A stretch of 64,000 nucleotides of DNA from Shewanella metallivivens (GCF_028750675.1 NZ_JAQQPZ010000002.1:63800-127799); one strand, 5' to 3'. Shown: positions 10,316-19,058, counted from the stretch's first letter. The notes: a model not told the origin generated them from the letters alone. Numbers and translations are program-made.

Positions 10316-11215
10316 TTACCCCATCATTTTTTCAATTGGCATAACAAGAATTGAACTTGCACCAAGGGCGGTTAATTCTTCCATTGTGTCCCAGAATAAA
10401 TCTTCACTACTTACCACGTGAATGGCCACGCGATTAGTATCGTCATTTAATGGCAATACCGTTGGGTTCTCAGCGCCTGGCAATAGGGCTACAATTTGAT
10501 CTAAGGTTTCAAGTGGTGCGTGCAATAAGATGTACTTACTTTCGCGAGCACGAATTACCCCATTCATGCGTGATAAAATTTTGTCGATTAACGCTTGTTT
10601 CTCCGGTGTTTGATCTTCGTTTGATTGAATGATGCAGGCCATTGAGCGGTAAATGACTTCTGTTTCATATAAGCCATTAGCTTCAAGTGTGGCACCGGTT
10701 GAAACCAGATCACAAATACCGTCAGATAAGCCTGCTCGTGGGGCAACTTCTACTGAACCTTTTAACATACAGTCACTGTAGTTAATGCCTTTTTCTTGCA
10801 TAAAACGACGTAGCAGATTTGGGTAAGAGGTGGCAATGCGCAGACCTTCAAGTGAGGTGGCATCTTTGTAATCAAATTCATTTGGTACCGCTAAAGATAA
10901 ACGACAAGCCCCAAAATCTAAATCACGTAATTTAGTACATCCAGCAGGCTTACCTGCAAGTTGTCGTTCAATTTGTTCTTCTTCTAGTACGTTTTCACCA
11001 ATGATGCCTAAGTCAACAACGCCGTCCATGACTAAACCTGGGATGTCATCATCACGAACGCGTAATAAATCAATTGGCATGTTATCAGCGTGAGCGATAA
11101 GACGTTGTTCATTAACGTTGAATTTAACGCCACAGCTTTTCAGTAGCTGTTGTGACTCTTTTGATAAACGTCCTGATTTCTGAATGGCGATGCGTAAACG
11201 CTTTGACTGACTCAT
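10316..11215 (-). CDS. hisG: ATP phosphoribosyltransferase (long form)
   Basis: First, feedback-inhibited step of histidine synthesis, joining ATP and PRPP. The start at 11215 ([17 protein letters not shown]) gives 299 residues, exactly the E. coli length, and has AAGGAAG just upstream. The open frame runs further up into the attenuator hairpin, but that extension is not coding. The PRPP loop region is at [14 protein letters not shown]. The C-terminal ~75 residues are the ACT-like regulatory domain, so no HisZ partner is needed. Expression should be set by the leader peptide and attenuator at 11284-11426. Confidence 0.97.
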   Translation of the reverse strand: MSQSKRLRIAIQKSGRLSKESQQLLKSCGVKFNVNEQRLIAHADNMPIDLLRVRDDDIPGLVMDGVVDLGIIGENVLEEEQIERQLAGKPAGCTKLRDLDFGACRLSLAVPNEFDYKDATSLEGLRIATSYPNLLRRFMQEKGINYSDCMLKGSVEVAPRAGLSDGICDLVSTGATLEANGLYETEVIYRSMACIIQSNEDQTPEKQALIDKILSRMNGVIRARESKYILLHAPLETLDQIVALLPGAENPTVLPLNDDTNRVAIHVVSSEDLFWDTMEELTALGASSILVMPIEKMMG

Positions 11216-11283
11216 GTGATACTTCCTTAATATATTTAAATAAAATGTCGAAAAATTTAAAAGCTTAAAAAATAATGCTGTAG

Positions 11284-11347
11284 AAAACAAAAAACCCCTG
11301 AAATTCCTTCCAGGGGTTTATGTGAAAATATGTTCACCACCAGAAGG
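11284..11347 (-). promoter_or_regulatory. his operon attenuator (terminator and competing antiterminator)
   Basis: In RNA sense, AAACCCCTG (11311-11319) and its complement (11292-11300) form a terminator stem followed by a U-rich run reaching 11282. Upstream, CCTTCTGG (11340-11347) can pair, with two G-U wobbles, to CCTGGAAGG (11306-11314), which overlaps the terminator stem and would act as antiterminator. An earlier pair, GCCTTCGG with CCGGAGGAC, would be the pause hairpin just after the leader stop. Stalling on the His codons should therefore let transcription continue into hisG. Confidence 0.85.
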
Positions 11348-11378
11348 ATAACGTCCTCCGGCAGTAAGCATCCGAAGG

Positions 11379-11426
11379 CTACCGCATATGGTGATGATGA
11401 TGGATTGTAGTCACTTGGATGTTCAT
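11379..11426 (-). CDS. hisL: his operon leader peptide
   Basis: A 15-residue reading frame, MNIQVTTIHHHHHMR, with five consecutive His codons followed by TAG. It lies about 165 bases upstream of hisG and directly before the attenuator hairpins. The position, the His run and the downstream mutually exclusive hairpins are the defining signs of a his leader. Too short to appear in ordinary gene calls. Confidence 0.92.
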   Translation of the reverse strand: MNIQVTTIHHHHHMR

Positions 11427-11658
11427 AAATGTTCTCTTAGTTTTGTCTTAAAAAATCACTTTAAATGAGGACTTATTCACTCACTTAATGTCGTATAAAA
11501 CGACTTGCAGTTAACTTAACCGCATTTATGCTTGTTTGCAATAGTGAACAAAGCATAAATGCCATTTAATTCCCAAATATATTGCATAAGTTATGCATTG
11601 CACCTCCATGATGATTTTTACTCATGATGGGTGCGCGATATTTAATCGCCTCATGGGT

Positions 11659-13002
11659 TTATGGATAAATCATATTGGATGAGGTGAGCTGTAGTTGCAT
11701 TTGATTACTGATGTCTGCTTTTTGGCTAGCGGTTAATTGTGTTGAGTTATCAATGGCAATCAATGCATTTTTTTTATCAAAAGCATTCCACACATTAACC
11801 GTACTAATAATGGATTCTAAACGGGCACTGGTATCGCTAATGCGTTCAGCGACATTAAAGGCTTGCTGTGGATCGGTTTGGGTTAACTGATTCGCTCGTT
11901 GACGATAGGCAATGTCTTTATTGTCGTCAGATAGGGATGCAATAGATTGTAAAAAAGTAGACTCGGAATGCTCAACAAGAGCATAACTGGCGTTAATGAT
12001 GATATCGCGCTGCACATTAACCTCGTAATCATCAATGCGTGCAAGCATCATATCTGGCTCGACACTGGCAATTTCTGCTACTGCACTGTTGTAATAATCC
12101 TGGTTGAGCTCGTAAGTTTGTTTTTGGTTATTTAAAAAGACTAAAGCGGCTTCAGGATCGGTTTCAGCCATTTTACGAGAAATAATAAAGACGCCGCTGG
12201 CACGCTGTTCTGTGGCAATGTTGTCTAGCCAATCGACGGCTTCTTGGACATTTTTGTCAACTAATTGATACACCATCGAAGTGACAAGGTAATTAGTTGA
12301 CTCATTTAATGGTAATGATGATATTAAGCTAGCCGCTTCGCTAGGGGATTGCTCGATATAGTAGTACATCGTATTTAAATACATTTTGAGCGTGGAGGGA
12401 TTTTCGGGTTGTTGTTTTAGCCACTCAAATGCCCCTATTGCGTCAGTACTGGCCCATGAGTCAACAATCGACATCATGACAGCGGTTTTCATCGGCTCAA
12501 CGGTGAGTAAGTCAACATCGCTTAATGCTTGCAGGGGATTAACTGAGGCTAAGCCGCGCAAATAACTGTCAACCAATGATTCGTATCCGTCAGTGTTATT
12601 TTGCTCCGTTATCCATGAGATCACATTGGAGAATTGTTTTTTGCCGGCAATTTCTAAAATAAAGCCATATAAGTCATCATGTTGCGTATCTTGGGCAATA
12701 AATAGGGCTTCTAAAGGGTCTTGTTCAGCAAGCTGCAATATTCTAAAAATGGACATGTAAGGCGTGCCATCTCGTGATATTGATGCTTTCATCGCTTCTC
12801 GATCATGGCCTGTGTTATCGTACTGTAGTGATGTACTCATATTTGTCTTGGATGAAACGCTCACCCCTGTGGGCTGAGATATTACGGTATCAGTGCTGAT
12901 TGTTTGCTGCACTGGGTGATTATCAGCATTATTTTGCCAAATTAGCGGATAGCTTAAAAAGCCGACAACCCAACTGATCGCCACCACAATTAACCATTTC
13001 AT
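11659..13002 (-). CDS. Hypothetical membrane-anchored helical-repeat protein
   Basis: Family not recognised. The ATG at 13002 is preferred because AAGGA lies about ten bases upstream; an upstream GTG in the same frame has none. The 447-residue product opens with a single hydrophobic helix (MKWLIVVAISWVVGFLSYPLIW), either an uncleaved anchor or a signal, so the rest should be periplasmic. The body is a string of ~30-35-residue helical units sharing a D/N/S-P-x-x-A-like step: DPLEALFIA, NPLQALSDV, SPSEAASLI, DPEAALVFL, DPQQAFNVA. This suggests a TPR/Sel1-like solenoid. It is monocistronic and stands between the his leader and the MITE patch. Confidence 0.7.
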   Translation of the reverse strand: MKWLIVVAISWVVGFLSYPLIWQNNADNHPVQQTISTDTVISQPTGVSVSSKTNMSTSLQYDNTGHDREAMKASISRDGTPYMSIFRILQLAEQDPLEALFIAQDTQHDDLYGFILEIAGKKQFSNVISWITEQNNTDGYESLVDSYLRGLASVNPLQALSDVDLLTVEPMKTAVMMSIVDSWASTDAIGAFEWLKQQPENPSTLKMYLNTMYYYIEQSPSEAASLISSLPLNESTNYLVTSMVYQLVDKNVQEAVDWLDNIATEQRASGVFIISRKMAETDPEAALVFLNNQKQTYELNQDYYNSAVAEIASVEPDMMLARIDDYEVNVQRDIIINASYALVEHSESTFLQSIASLSDDNKDIAYRQRANQLTQTDPQQAFNVAERISDTSARLESIISTVNVWNAFDKKNALIAIDNSTQLTASQKADISNQMQLQLTSSNMIYP

Positions 13003-13112
13003 TTTTTGCTTTTCCTTAAGCACAATTCGCTTTTAAACTGTTAATAGCATAGATGTCATCTAACGGTATTATGATGCATTAGCAATTGCAATCATTTGTG
13101 TCAGTTAGCTTA

Positions 13113-13379
13113 TACCAATCCGCATTAGAATTTGCTCTTTTAGCGAAAGTTATCAGTGAGGTATTCGAGGCAGCCTTTTGAGGGCATAGTGCACTGCACT
13201 ACGTTAAGAAAGGCTAACAAAGAAGACCACGCTGATAAATTCGCCCTTCGGGGTTGCGTCACAAACCCCATTACGGCTTCAAATGACTTTGATGTAGATG
13301 ACTACACCTGCAGTCATTTTCATTGTACTGGGTCTAGTGACGCAGCCTAAAATAGATCACATTCTAATAAGGATTGGTA
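13113..13379. repeat. MITE-like element, copy 1 (267 bp)
   Basis: Begins TACCAATCC and ends GGATTGGTA, with imperfect terminal inverted repeats extending over ~30 bases. It is flanked by direct TTA triplets (13110-13112 and 13380-13382). Nearly identical to the element at 14126-14387, apart from one extra GCACT unit and one base (gacTttg for gacGttg). It carries no transposase: its longest open frame (64 codons, 13156-13350) has no domain and is not conserved between copies because of the 5-bp difference. Internal inverted repeats (GGTTGCGTCAC / GTGACGCAGCC) would fold in RNA. Confidence 0.85.
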
Positions 13380-13463
13380 TTAATTGTTGCTTAAACATCA
13401 ATTTTTATTAATGTGAATAGAAGCTTGTATAGGCAGTGTAATAGGATATTAGAGATCAGTACC

Positions 13464-13832
13464 ATGCGTAAAAGTGATAAAAAAATAGATAATCAATTGA
13501 GGCTAGCGTTAACTGATGTGTGCGAGCATGCCCTTGAGCTTTATTCAGGCTTTGAGTGGATTACCCATAGCGTAGACTATGGCTCGTTTCCTAAAAGTTT
13601 ACGCATAGTGTGTGTGTTTGATACTGAGCAGCAGTTAAGGCAATTTAATCATCAGGGGCATAAAGCCACGTTGTTAGCCCATATTAAACACAACCTAACA
13701 GACGTTGGCATTGTACTTCACAATATAGATAAACAGGTCAGTTTTGATACTGAAACCGCTTGCCAACAACAGCATCACGGTAACTGGGCATTACGCTTAA
13801 GTGCAACTATTATTAACAACAAGTTCCATTAA
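13464..13832 (+). CDS. Conserved hypothetical protein
   Basis: A soluble product of 122 residues from the ATG at 13464 (MRKSDKKIDNQLRLALTDVCEHALE). An upstream in-frame start would add 17 residues but has no better ribosome site. It has an N-terminal basic helix, then FEWITHSVDYGSFPKSLRIVCVFDTEQQL, a mixed alpha/beta pattern that recurs in Shewanella proteins sometimes labelled Fis-family regulators. No Fis helix-turn-helix is visible, so that label is not adopted. The gene starts 84 bases after MITE copy 1, so its promoter may lie in or be altered by the element. It ends 13 bases from the convergent pseudogene. Confidence 0.7.
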   Translation: MRKSDKKIDNQLRLALTDVCEHALELYSGFEWITHSVDYGSFPKSLRIVCVFDTEQQLRQFNHQGHKATLLAHIKHNLTDVGIVLHNIDKQVSFDTETACQQQHHGNWALRLSATIINNKFH

Positions 13833-13845
13833 TGATGATGTTGAT

Positions 13846-14662
13846 TTAGCTAAACGTGTGAAACGTGTCTAAATGATTGTAAAAATGTAAAATATGGGCA
13901 AGTTTATAATCTGCTTTGTTTAATTCACCGTAAGCAAAATGGGGTGCCAACATTCCCTGGTACTGCCCAAAATTTGTTAGAGAGTTCAAAAACCTTGTCA
14001 GTGCTTGTTTCACATCAACATCAGGTTCAAGTGCAGGCGCTGCAGGTATCGCTTCACTCAGATTGTGTGTCATTGCGCCTTTTGTGGCAAATGCGGTAAA
14101 GGCTAGTGCCCCCAAGGTGTGCTTATACCAATCCGCATTAGAATTTGCTCTTTTAGCGAAAGTTATCAGTGAGGTATTCGAGGCAGCCTTTTGAGGGCAT
14201 AGTGCACTACGTTAAGAAAGGCTAACAAAGAAGACCACGCTGATAAATTCGCCCTTCGGGGTTGCGTCACAAACCCCATTACGGCTTCAAATGACGTTGA
14301 TGTAGATGACTACACCTGCAGTCATTTTCATTGTACTGGGTCTAGTGACGCAGCCTAAAATAGATCACATTCTAATAAGGATTGGTATTAAATACAGCTG
14401 ATTTATGTTGCGGAAATCCGATCATAGAAAATTCGGCACTTTGCGCACAATGGCTAAACACCTGGGCACTATTCCACTCACCCGTGCTCATGCTTGCTAG
14501 TTGCTCTGAAGGAAGAGTGAGCATTACATTAAGTTTGGCTTTTAAACTAGTAAGATTAAGTAAGCTTGAATCGTTACCTTGGCTTAATCACAATGTACTT
14601 GCCCCAGTGACGCCAGTCGCCGCTCCGATTAGTCCCAATTTTATAAACTGTCTGCGCTGCAT
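13846..14662 (-). pseudogene. Tat-exported DUF1569 protein gene, broken by a stop codon and a MITE insertion
   Basis: The gene starts at 14662 (MQRRQFIKLGLIGAATGVTG), a Tat signal with the RRQF motif, and overlaps the upstream stop in TAATG. A TGA at 14588-14590 ends the frame after 24 codons. The same frame then continues through WNSAQVFSHCAQSAEFSMIGFPQHKSAVF, is interrupted by MITE copy 2 (14126-14387), and resumes at KHTLGALAFTAFATKGAMTH to the stop at 13846. Removing the element plus one TTA rejoins AVF-KHTLG in frame. The C-terminal HFAYGELNKADYKLAHILHFYNHLDTF matches DUF1569. An isolated open frame of 89 codons at 13846-14115 is only the fragment. Confidence 0.85.
14126..14387. repeat. 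MITE-like element, copy 2 (262 bp), inside the DUF1569 pseudogene
   Basis: Same ends (TACCAATCC ... GGATTGGTA) and same flanking TTA direct repeats (14123-14125 and 14388-14390) as copy 1, in the same orientation about 1 kb away. It lacks one GCACT unit. Its insertion splits a protein-coding frame, and excising 262+3 bases restores that frame, which fixes the element's borders and a 3-bp target duplication. Confidence 0.88.
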
Positions 14663-15132
14663 TATTCATCCTCAATATTGGTTTCATTGATACGCGTAAA
14701 TTTAATCTCAAAGCCTTGGCTATCTTGACCACTGACGGCAACGCGGATGTGTTCACTGTCGATAAAATGATATTCAATTTTATTAGGGAAGTTATGATCA
14801 TGGTTTTCAAACACCGCTAACGCACCTTCACAAGAGGTTAGTTTAAAGGCTACAGGCAACGGGTTGTGAGCCACGTTTGCGAGATAATAGATCCCTTCGG
14901 GCATGTTGAATAAACTAAGCGACTCATTATGTTGCCATTGGTCGGTGTAAGTTTCACCACTGCCTTCAAATGTATTGTCACTGACTCGGTGCCATTGCTC
15001 TTGTAATGTACTGTGCGCTTGCACGCTTTGCCATTTTCCTAACAGACCACTTAGCTGATTGAGGTTATCGCATGGCTTAGCTATGGTGCTAAACGAGGAT
15101 ATGAGCATTAGCATTACCAGTAATAATTTCAT
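14662..15132 (-). CDS. Exported DUF6265-family protein
   Basis: A 156-residue protein with a Sec signal peptide (MKLLLVMLMLISSFSTIA, cleavage near residue 18). The body matches the DUF6265 pattern: LSGLLGKWQS near the start, EQWHRVSDNTFEGSGETY, then ALAVFENHDHNFPNKIEYHF and a C-terminal strand IKFTRI. It is probably a small lipocalin-like beta barrel in the periplasm; its function is unknown. The stop overlaps the start of the DUF1569 pseudogene (TAATG), so the two once formed an operon of exported proteins. Confidence 0.8.
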   Translation of the reverse strand: MKLLLVMLMLISSFSTIAKPCDNLNQLSGLLGKWQSVQAHSTLQEQWHRVSDNTFEGSGETYTDQWQHNESLSLFNMPEGIYYLANVAHNPLPVAFKLTSCEGALAVFENHDHNFPNKIEYHFIDSEHIRVAVSGQDSQGFEIKFTRINETNIEDE

Positions 15133-15300
15133 GGGGAACTCGTCTTTTTTTATTTGTTAAGCTTACGTGGTTTTGGGGCATAAACCAGCTCAGATAACCA
15201 ATTACATATTTATGTTGTGATTAATAGTTGGAACATAAGCGTGTTATCAGCATAATACTCAACAATTTCAGCTAGTGTTTGTCGGCCATTTGAGGGCATT

Positions 15301-17226
15301 TTGAGCTCAAGACTTACTCAAACCGTGATCCACCAGTTTAGCCAAAGCGGTGCCTTGGCTAAAAATGTGCACAACTATCATAACCGCCAAAGTCAAACCG
15401 ACATGGCGGTGGCGGTAAGTGAGGCTATTAGCCAAAAACAAAATATCATCCTTGAGGCCGGTACCGGCGTTGGTAAAACCTTTGCGTACTTAATCCCAGC
15501 CATTCTCAGCGGTAAACAAGTGGTGGTTAGCACTGGCAGTAAAAACTTGCAAGAACAGCTGTTTTTAAAAGACTTACCGGCATTGCTAGTAATGTTAGAT
15601 ATGCACGTACCCATAGCATTACTTAAAGGGCGTAATAACTATTTATGTCAGTTACGTCTTGAAAAACAAATGCAAAATGCCGCTCATTTTAGTGACCATT
15701 ATATCGATGATTTACTCAAAATTAATCAATGGGCTAATTTAAGTAAAGACGGCGATATAGGCAACTTAACCTCGGTTGCAGAACATTCCGAAGTGTTACC
15801 CAGTGTGATAAGCACCAAAGAAACCTGCATCGGTAAAAAGTGTGAACATTACGATGTGTGTTTTACTCGTAAAGCACGTGTGCGCGCTATGGAAGCAAAA
15901 GTCATTGTCGTTAATCATCACTTGTTTTTTGCAGATAGGTTGCTCAAAGACACCGGGTTTGCTGAATTATTGCCTGACCCCGATGTGGTTATTTTTGATG
16001 AAGCCCACTTAGTGCCAGACATTTGTATTAATTACTTTGGTAGCCATATTTCAAGCCGTGAAATAGACAGCTTACTCAATGGGATTGTCAAACTTCATCG
16101 AGAGGTGATCCGCGACAGCATTCAAATTGAGCAATTAGCCCAACGAGGCTTGCTGGCATTAAGTGATTGGCATAACGCCATGTATGACAATCAAGTAACC
16201 GACTGGCGTAAAGTATCGGCTAATAAAAAGTTAGCTACAGTGTCTTGGGCGTTGCAGCAAGCACTAGCTGACTTGGCAAGACTGATTACCCATCATCTAG
16301 GGCGCGATGATCAACTTGATTTAGCCTTTGAACAACTTCACGAACTTGCTGAAAAACTACAAGACTATTTCGAGTGCAAAGACATGCAAGCGGCCTACAG
16401 CGTTGAGTTAGGCGCAAGGTTTATCATGTTAAGGCTAAGTCCAATCAATGTGGCCAAGCAATGCCAACAATTATTTGACTCAAACACCCGGTGGATTTTT
16501 ACTTCAGCCACATTACAGGTCAACCGCAGTTTAGCGCACTTTGCTAACGAGTTAGGCCTAGCATCAGCCAAACAAGTCATTTTAGACAGCCCGTTTGACT
16601 ACCCTAATCAAGCAATGTTCTGTGTACCGAGACATTTAGGTAAAGTAGGGCAATCACAACATACGGTTAAACAATTGGTTGATGTGTGTGTTCAAGCCAT
16701 CAATGCGGCACAAGGCCGAACGTTTATTTTGTTCACCAGCCATCACATGCTTGAGCAAGTTGCTGTTTCCTTACAAAGTCGTATAGCTTATCCATTATTG
16801 GTACAGGGACAGGCGAGTAAACAAAGCTTATTGAATAAATTTAGGCAACTTGGCAATGCGGTTCTACTCGGCACCAGTAGTTTTTGGGAAGGGGTAGATG
16901 TGCGCGGTAAATTATTAAGTTGTGTCATCATCGATAAATTACCGTTTGTCTCGCCTGATGATGCGCTTTATAAAGCCCGTGCTGCGAATGCTGAACGTCA
17001 GGGATTCGATCCGTTTAGTCATATATCGTTACCCCAAGCGGTGATTAGTTTAAAACAAGGTGTTGGCCGCCTTATTCGCGATGAGAAAGACCGTGGCGTG
17101 CTGATTTTATGCGACAACCGAATTGTTAATCGCGCTTATGGCCAAGCTTTTATAAATTCACTACCTCCAATGCAGCGCACACGTGATTTAGACAAAGCGC
17201 TGCAATTTTTAAAACACATCCCTTAA
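15301..17226 (+). CDS. yoaA: DinG-family ATP-dependent DNA helicase YoaA
   Basis: 5'-3' superfamily 2 helicase of the XPD/DinG type; in E. coli YoaA works with the DNA polymerase III chi subunit at stalled forks. At 641 residues it matches the E. coli length. Walker A is GTGVGKT (~57), and an iron-sulphur cluster is suggested by Cys residues in CIGKKCEHYDVC and the preceding NNYLC. The Walker B/DEAH box is IFDEAH, and the C-terminal helicase motif is QGVGRLIRDEKDRG. The start is TTG at 15301 with GAGGG five bases upstream. It is followed by tsaB, a linkage also found in E. coli. Confidence 0.95.
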   Translation: MSSRLTQTVIHQFSQSGALAKNVHNYHNRQSQTDMAVAVSEAISQKQNIILEAGTGVGKTFAYLIPAILSGKQVVVSTGSKNLQEQLFLKDLPALLVMLDMHVPIALLKGRNNYLCQLRLEKQMQNAAHFSDHYIDDLLKINQWANLSKDGDIGNLTSVAEHSEVLPSVISTKETCIGKKCEHYDVCFTRKARVRAMEAKVIVVNHHLFFADRLLKDTGFAELLPDPDVVIFDEAHLVPDICINYFGSHISSREIDSLLNGIVKLHREVIRDSIQIEQLAQRGLLALSDWHNAMYDNQVTDWRKVSANKKLATVSWALQQALADLARLITHHLGRDDQLDLAFEQLHELAEKLQDYFECKDMQAAYSVELGARFIMLRLSPINVAKQCQQLFDSNTRWIFTSATLQVNRSLAHFANELGLASAKQVILDSPFDYPNQAMFCVPRHLGKVGQSQHTVKQLVDVCVQAINAAQGRTFILFTSHHMLEQVAVSLQSRIAYPLLVQGQASKQSLLNKFRQLGNAVLLGTSSFWEGVDVRGKLLSCVIIDKLPFVSPDDALYKARAANAERQGFDPFSHISLPQAVISLKQGVGRLIRDEKDRGVLILCDNRIVNRAYGQAFINSLPPMQRTRDLDKALQFLKHIP

Positions 17227-17297
17227 GCTTTTTAAAACACGACGCATCAGTTATCATATTCGGCTTATTTGATGTTTTTACTGGGTACTTTTTTATA

Positions 17298-17999
17298 ATG
17301 TCACAGCTGTTAACCATACTCGCGCTTGATACCTGCACCGAAACCTGCTCTGCAGCGCTCACTGCCAACGGCAAAGTGTTTGCCCAGATTGCTGATGCCC
17401 CACGTGAGCATAGCCAGCGTTTATTACCTATGGTAGATGACGTATTAGCACAAGCCCAAGTGACATTAGCCGATATTGATTTAATTGCATATGGCCGTGG
17501 CCCTGGCAGTTTTACCGGTATACGTATTTGTACCAGCATGACTCAAGGTTTAGCGTTAGGCCTTGATTTACCTGTGATAGGCATTTCAACACTTGCGGCA
17601 ATGGCACAAGCTGCCATTACTGAAATGGGTGCCAATCAGGTACTCTGTTGTATTGATGCGCGTATGAATGAAGTGTATTGGGGGCAATATATTGCTCAAG
17701 ATGGCATGGCAACATTAGTGGGTGAAGAACATGTCGGTTCGCCAGAGTCGATTGAATTGTTACTTGACCCAAGCCAAAATATACATGCTTGTGGAACCGG
17801 ATTTGATGCTTATCCACAGCTGTTAACATTGTCACCTCAAACGGTGCCCTGTACCGAATCCTGTTATCCCGACGCTAAATATATGCTTGTTTTGGCTCAG
17901 CGAGGGCATCAACTAGGACTGCATACCAGTGTTGATGAGCTCGCACCTGTTTACTTGCGTGATACCGTTACATGGAAAAAACTTCCTGGTAGGGAATAG
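17298..17999 (+). CDS. tsaB: tRNA threonylcarbamoyladenosine synthesis protein TsaB
   Basis: Non-catalytic partner of TsaD and TsaE in making t6A37 on ANN-decoding tRNAs. Its 233 residues have an ASKHA-type fold with ILALDTCTETCSAAL at the N-terminus, REHSQRLLPMVDDVL, and the signature GRGPGSFTGIRI. It lacks the metal-binding HxxxH of TsaD, which is normal for TsaB. Starts ATG at 17298, 71 bases after yoaA. Confidence 0.96.
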   Translation: MSQLLTILALDTCTETCSAALTANGKVFAQIADAPREHSQRLLPMVDDVLAQAQVTLADIDLIAYGRGPGSFTGIRICTSMTQGLALGLDLPVIGISTLAAMAQAAITEMGANQVLCCIDARMNEVYWGQYIAQDGMATLVGEEHVGSPESIELLLDPSQNIHACGTGFDAYPQLLTLSPQTVPCTESCYPDAKYMLVLAQRGHQLGLHTSVDELAPVYLRDTVTWKKLPGRE

Positions 18000-18061
18000 C
18001 CATTGGCGATATTTTGACATATTATTTGTGTTAATCACAAAGTAAGGTAACTGAACTGTTA

Positions 18062-18391
18062 ATGGCAATTAATCCGGCACTCGCGACAGCACACAATCAA
18101 TCAGGCCCAGTGAGCCTGAGTCAAGCTGTTGCCGGAAATCGACCCATTACACCAGCCAGTGACCCTATTGTTGTTAATCCTATTCCTGCAGATGCTGCTC
18201 AGCAAAACAATGATAGTCAAAAACTTGCTATTGTTGATGATGTGATTTTATCTGCAAAGCAACAAGCTCGCGTTGAATATGATCGTGACACCAGGAGTCA
18301 ACGCGGCGCGATAGCCCAATATTTAACGACACAGCACTCAGCTAAGCGTGACGAAATCCAACAAATGGTCGGTATCGACTTATATGCCTAG
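18062..18391 (+). CDS. Hypothetical protein
   Basis: Not recognised. It has 109 residues, no signal peptide and no membrane segment. The first ~55 residues are rich in Ala, Pro, Asn and Gln and probably disordered (MAINPALATAHNQSGPVSLS). The second half is charged and helical (AKQQARVEYDRDTRSQRGAIAQYL), ending DEIQQMVGIDLYA. It follows tsaB by 62 bases, and its end overlaps the start of the M50-like gene, so the two are probably translated together. AAGG lies about 14 bases before the ATG. Confidence 0.65.
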   Translation: MAINPALATAHNQSGPVSLSQAVAGNRPITPASDPIVVNPIPADAAQQNNDSQKLAIVDDVILSAKQQARVEYDRDTRSQRGAIAQYLTTQHSAKRDEIQQMVGIDLYA

Positions 18392-19058
18392 TGCGGTTTC
18401 GGCAACCCCCAGTCGCAGCCGCTTTATGCTTGAATTGTTGGTGGCTTTTTTGCTGACGCGTTTGTCTTTCATTTCTATTCCTTTTAAATGGCTCGAAAGC
18501 TACTTTCATGAATTATCACATGGTATCGCCGCCTTATTAACCGGTGGCGTAGTGAGCCATATTCAGTTATTTCCTAATGGCGCCGGTTTTTGTTTTACCC
18601 AAGGTGGAAGCAGTATACTTATTGCTTATGCGGGTTATTTGGGCGCAGCATTATGGGGTTATGTGATCTTTTTATTAGCCACTAAAAAAAGCATTATCCG
18701 CTTTACACTTGGCTTACTCGGGTTTACGGTTGCGGCATCATTAGTCTTTTGGGCACGGGATCTACTCACCATTGCAATATTGCTCGTATTGGCAATACTT
18801 TTTTTGTTACCACTTAAATTAAAAAACAGTAGTGTGTTAAACACCTTACTGCGTATATTAGGACTCATGATAATTTTGAATGCCATGGCAAGCCCAATGG
18901 TATTATTAGGCTTAAGTGGTCAGGGCGATGCGGTCATGCTAGCACAGCTGACCTGGATACCTGCATGGATATGGGTCATGACCTGGCTATTATTTAGCGG
19001 ATTAATGCTGTGGCTATGCTGGCAGAAAGTCGATTACAACAAGGGAGTAAGTAAATGA
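18384..19058 (+). CDS. M50-like integral membrane metalloprotease
   Basis: Predicted site-2-protease-like intramembrane zinc peptidase. The active-site motif HELSH is at residues 42-46 at the end of the first hydrophobic segment, followed by GIAALLTGGVVSHIQLFPNGAG, the pattern of the M50B-like family. About six hydrophobic segments fill the rest of the 224 residues. The start is uncertain: ATG 18384 overlaps the upstream stop, while GTG 18348 would add 12 residues; neither has a good ribosome site. The C-terminus overlaps the next ATG by four bases (ATGA), so it is coupled with the exported methyltransferase-like gene. Substrate unknown. Confidence 0.75.
   Translation: MPSAVSATPSRSRFMLELLVAFLLTRLSFISIPFKWLESYFHELSHGIAALLTGGVVSHIQLFPNGAGFCFTQGGSSILIAYAGYLGAALWGYVIFLLATKKSIIRFTLGLLGFTVAASLVFWARDLLTIAILLVLAILFLLPLKLKNSSVLNTLLRILGLMIILNAMASPMVLLGLSGQGDAVMLAQLTWIPAWIWVMTWLLFSGLMLWLCWQKVDYNKGVSK

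Noticed and set aside
11216..11290. Upstream extension of hisG
   Set aside because: The extra 25 codons run through the attenuator region and are not conserved in HisG; the ATG at 11215 has a good ribosome site and gives the family length.
13156..13350. A 64-codon open frame inside MITE copy 1
   Set aside because: It lies wholly within the repeat, has no ribosome site or known domain, and is frameshifted in copy 2 by the 5-bp difference.
14588..14590. In-frame TGA in the DUF1569 gene as a selenocysteine codon
   Set aside because: It falls just after a Tat signal peptide, not at a redox site, and the gene is independently broken by an insertion, so an ordinary nonsense mutation is simpler.
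18023..18043. Palindrome TTTGTGTTAATCACAAA before the 109-residue gene as a CRP site
   Set aside because: CRP half sites are TGTGA and TCACA separated by six bases; here the spacing is shorter and the central bases differ. It may be chance.
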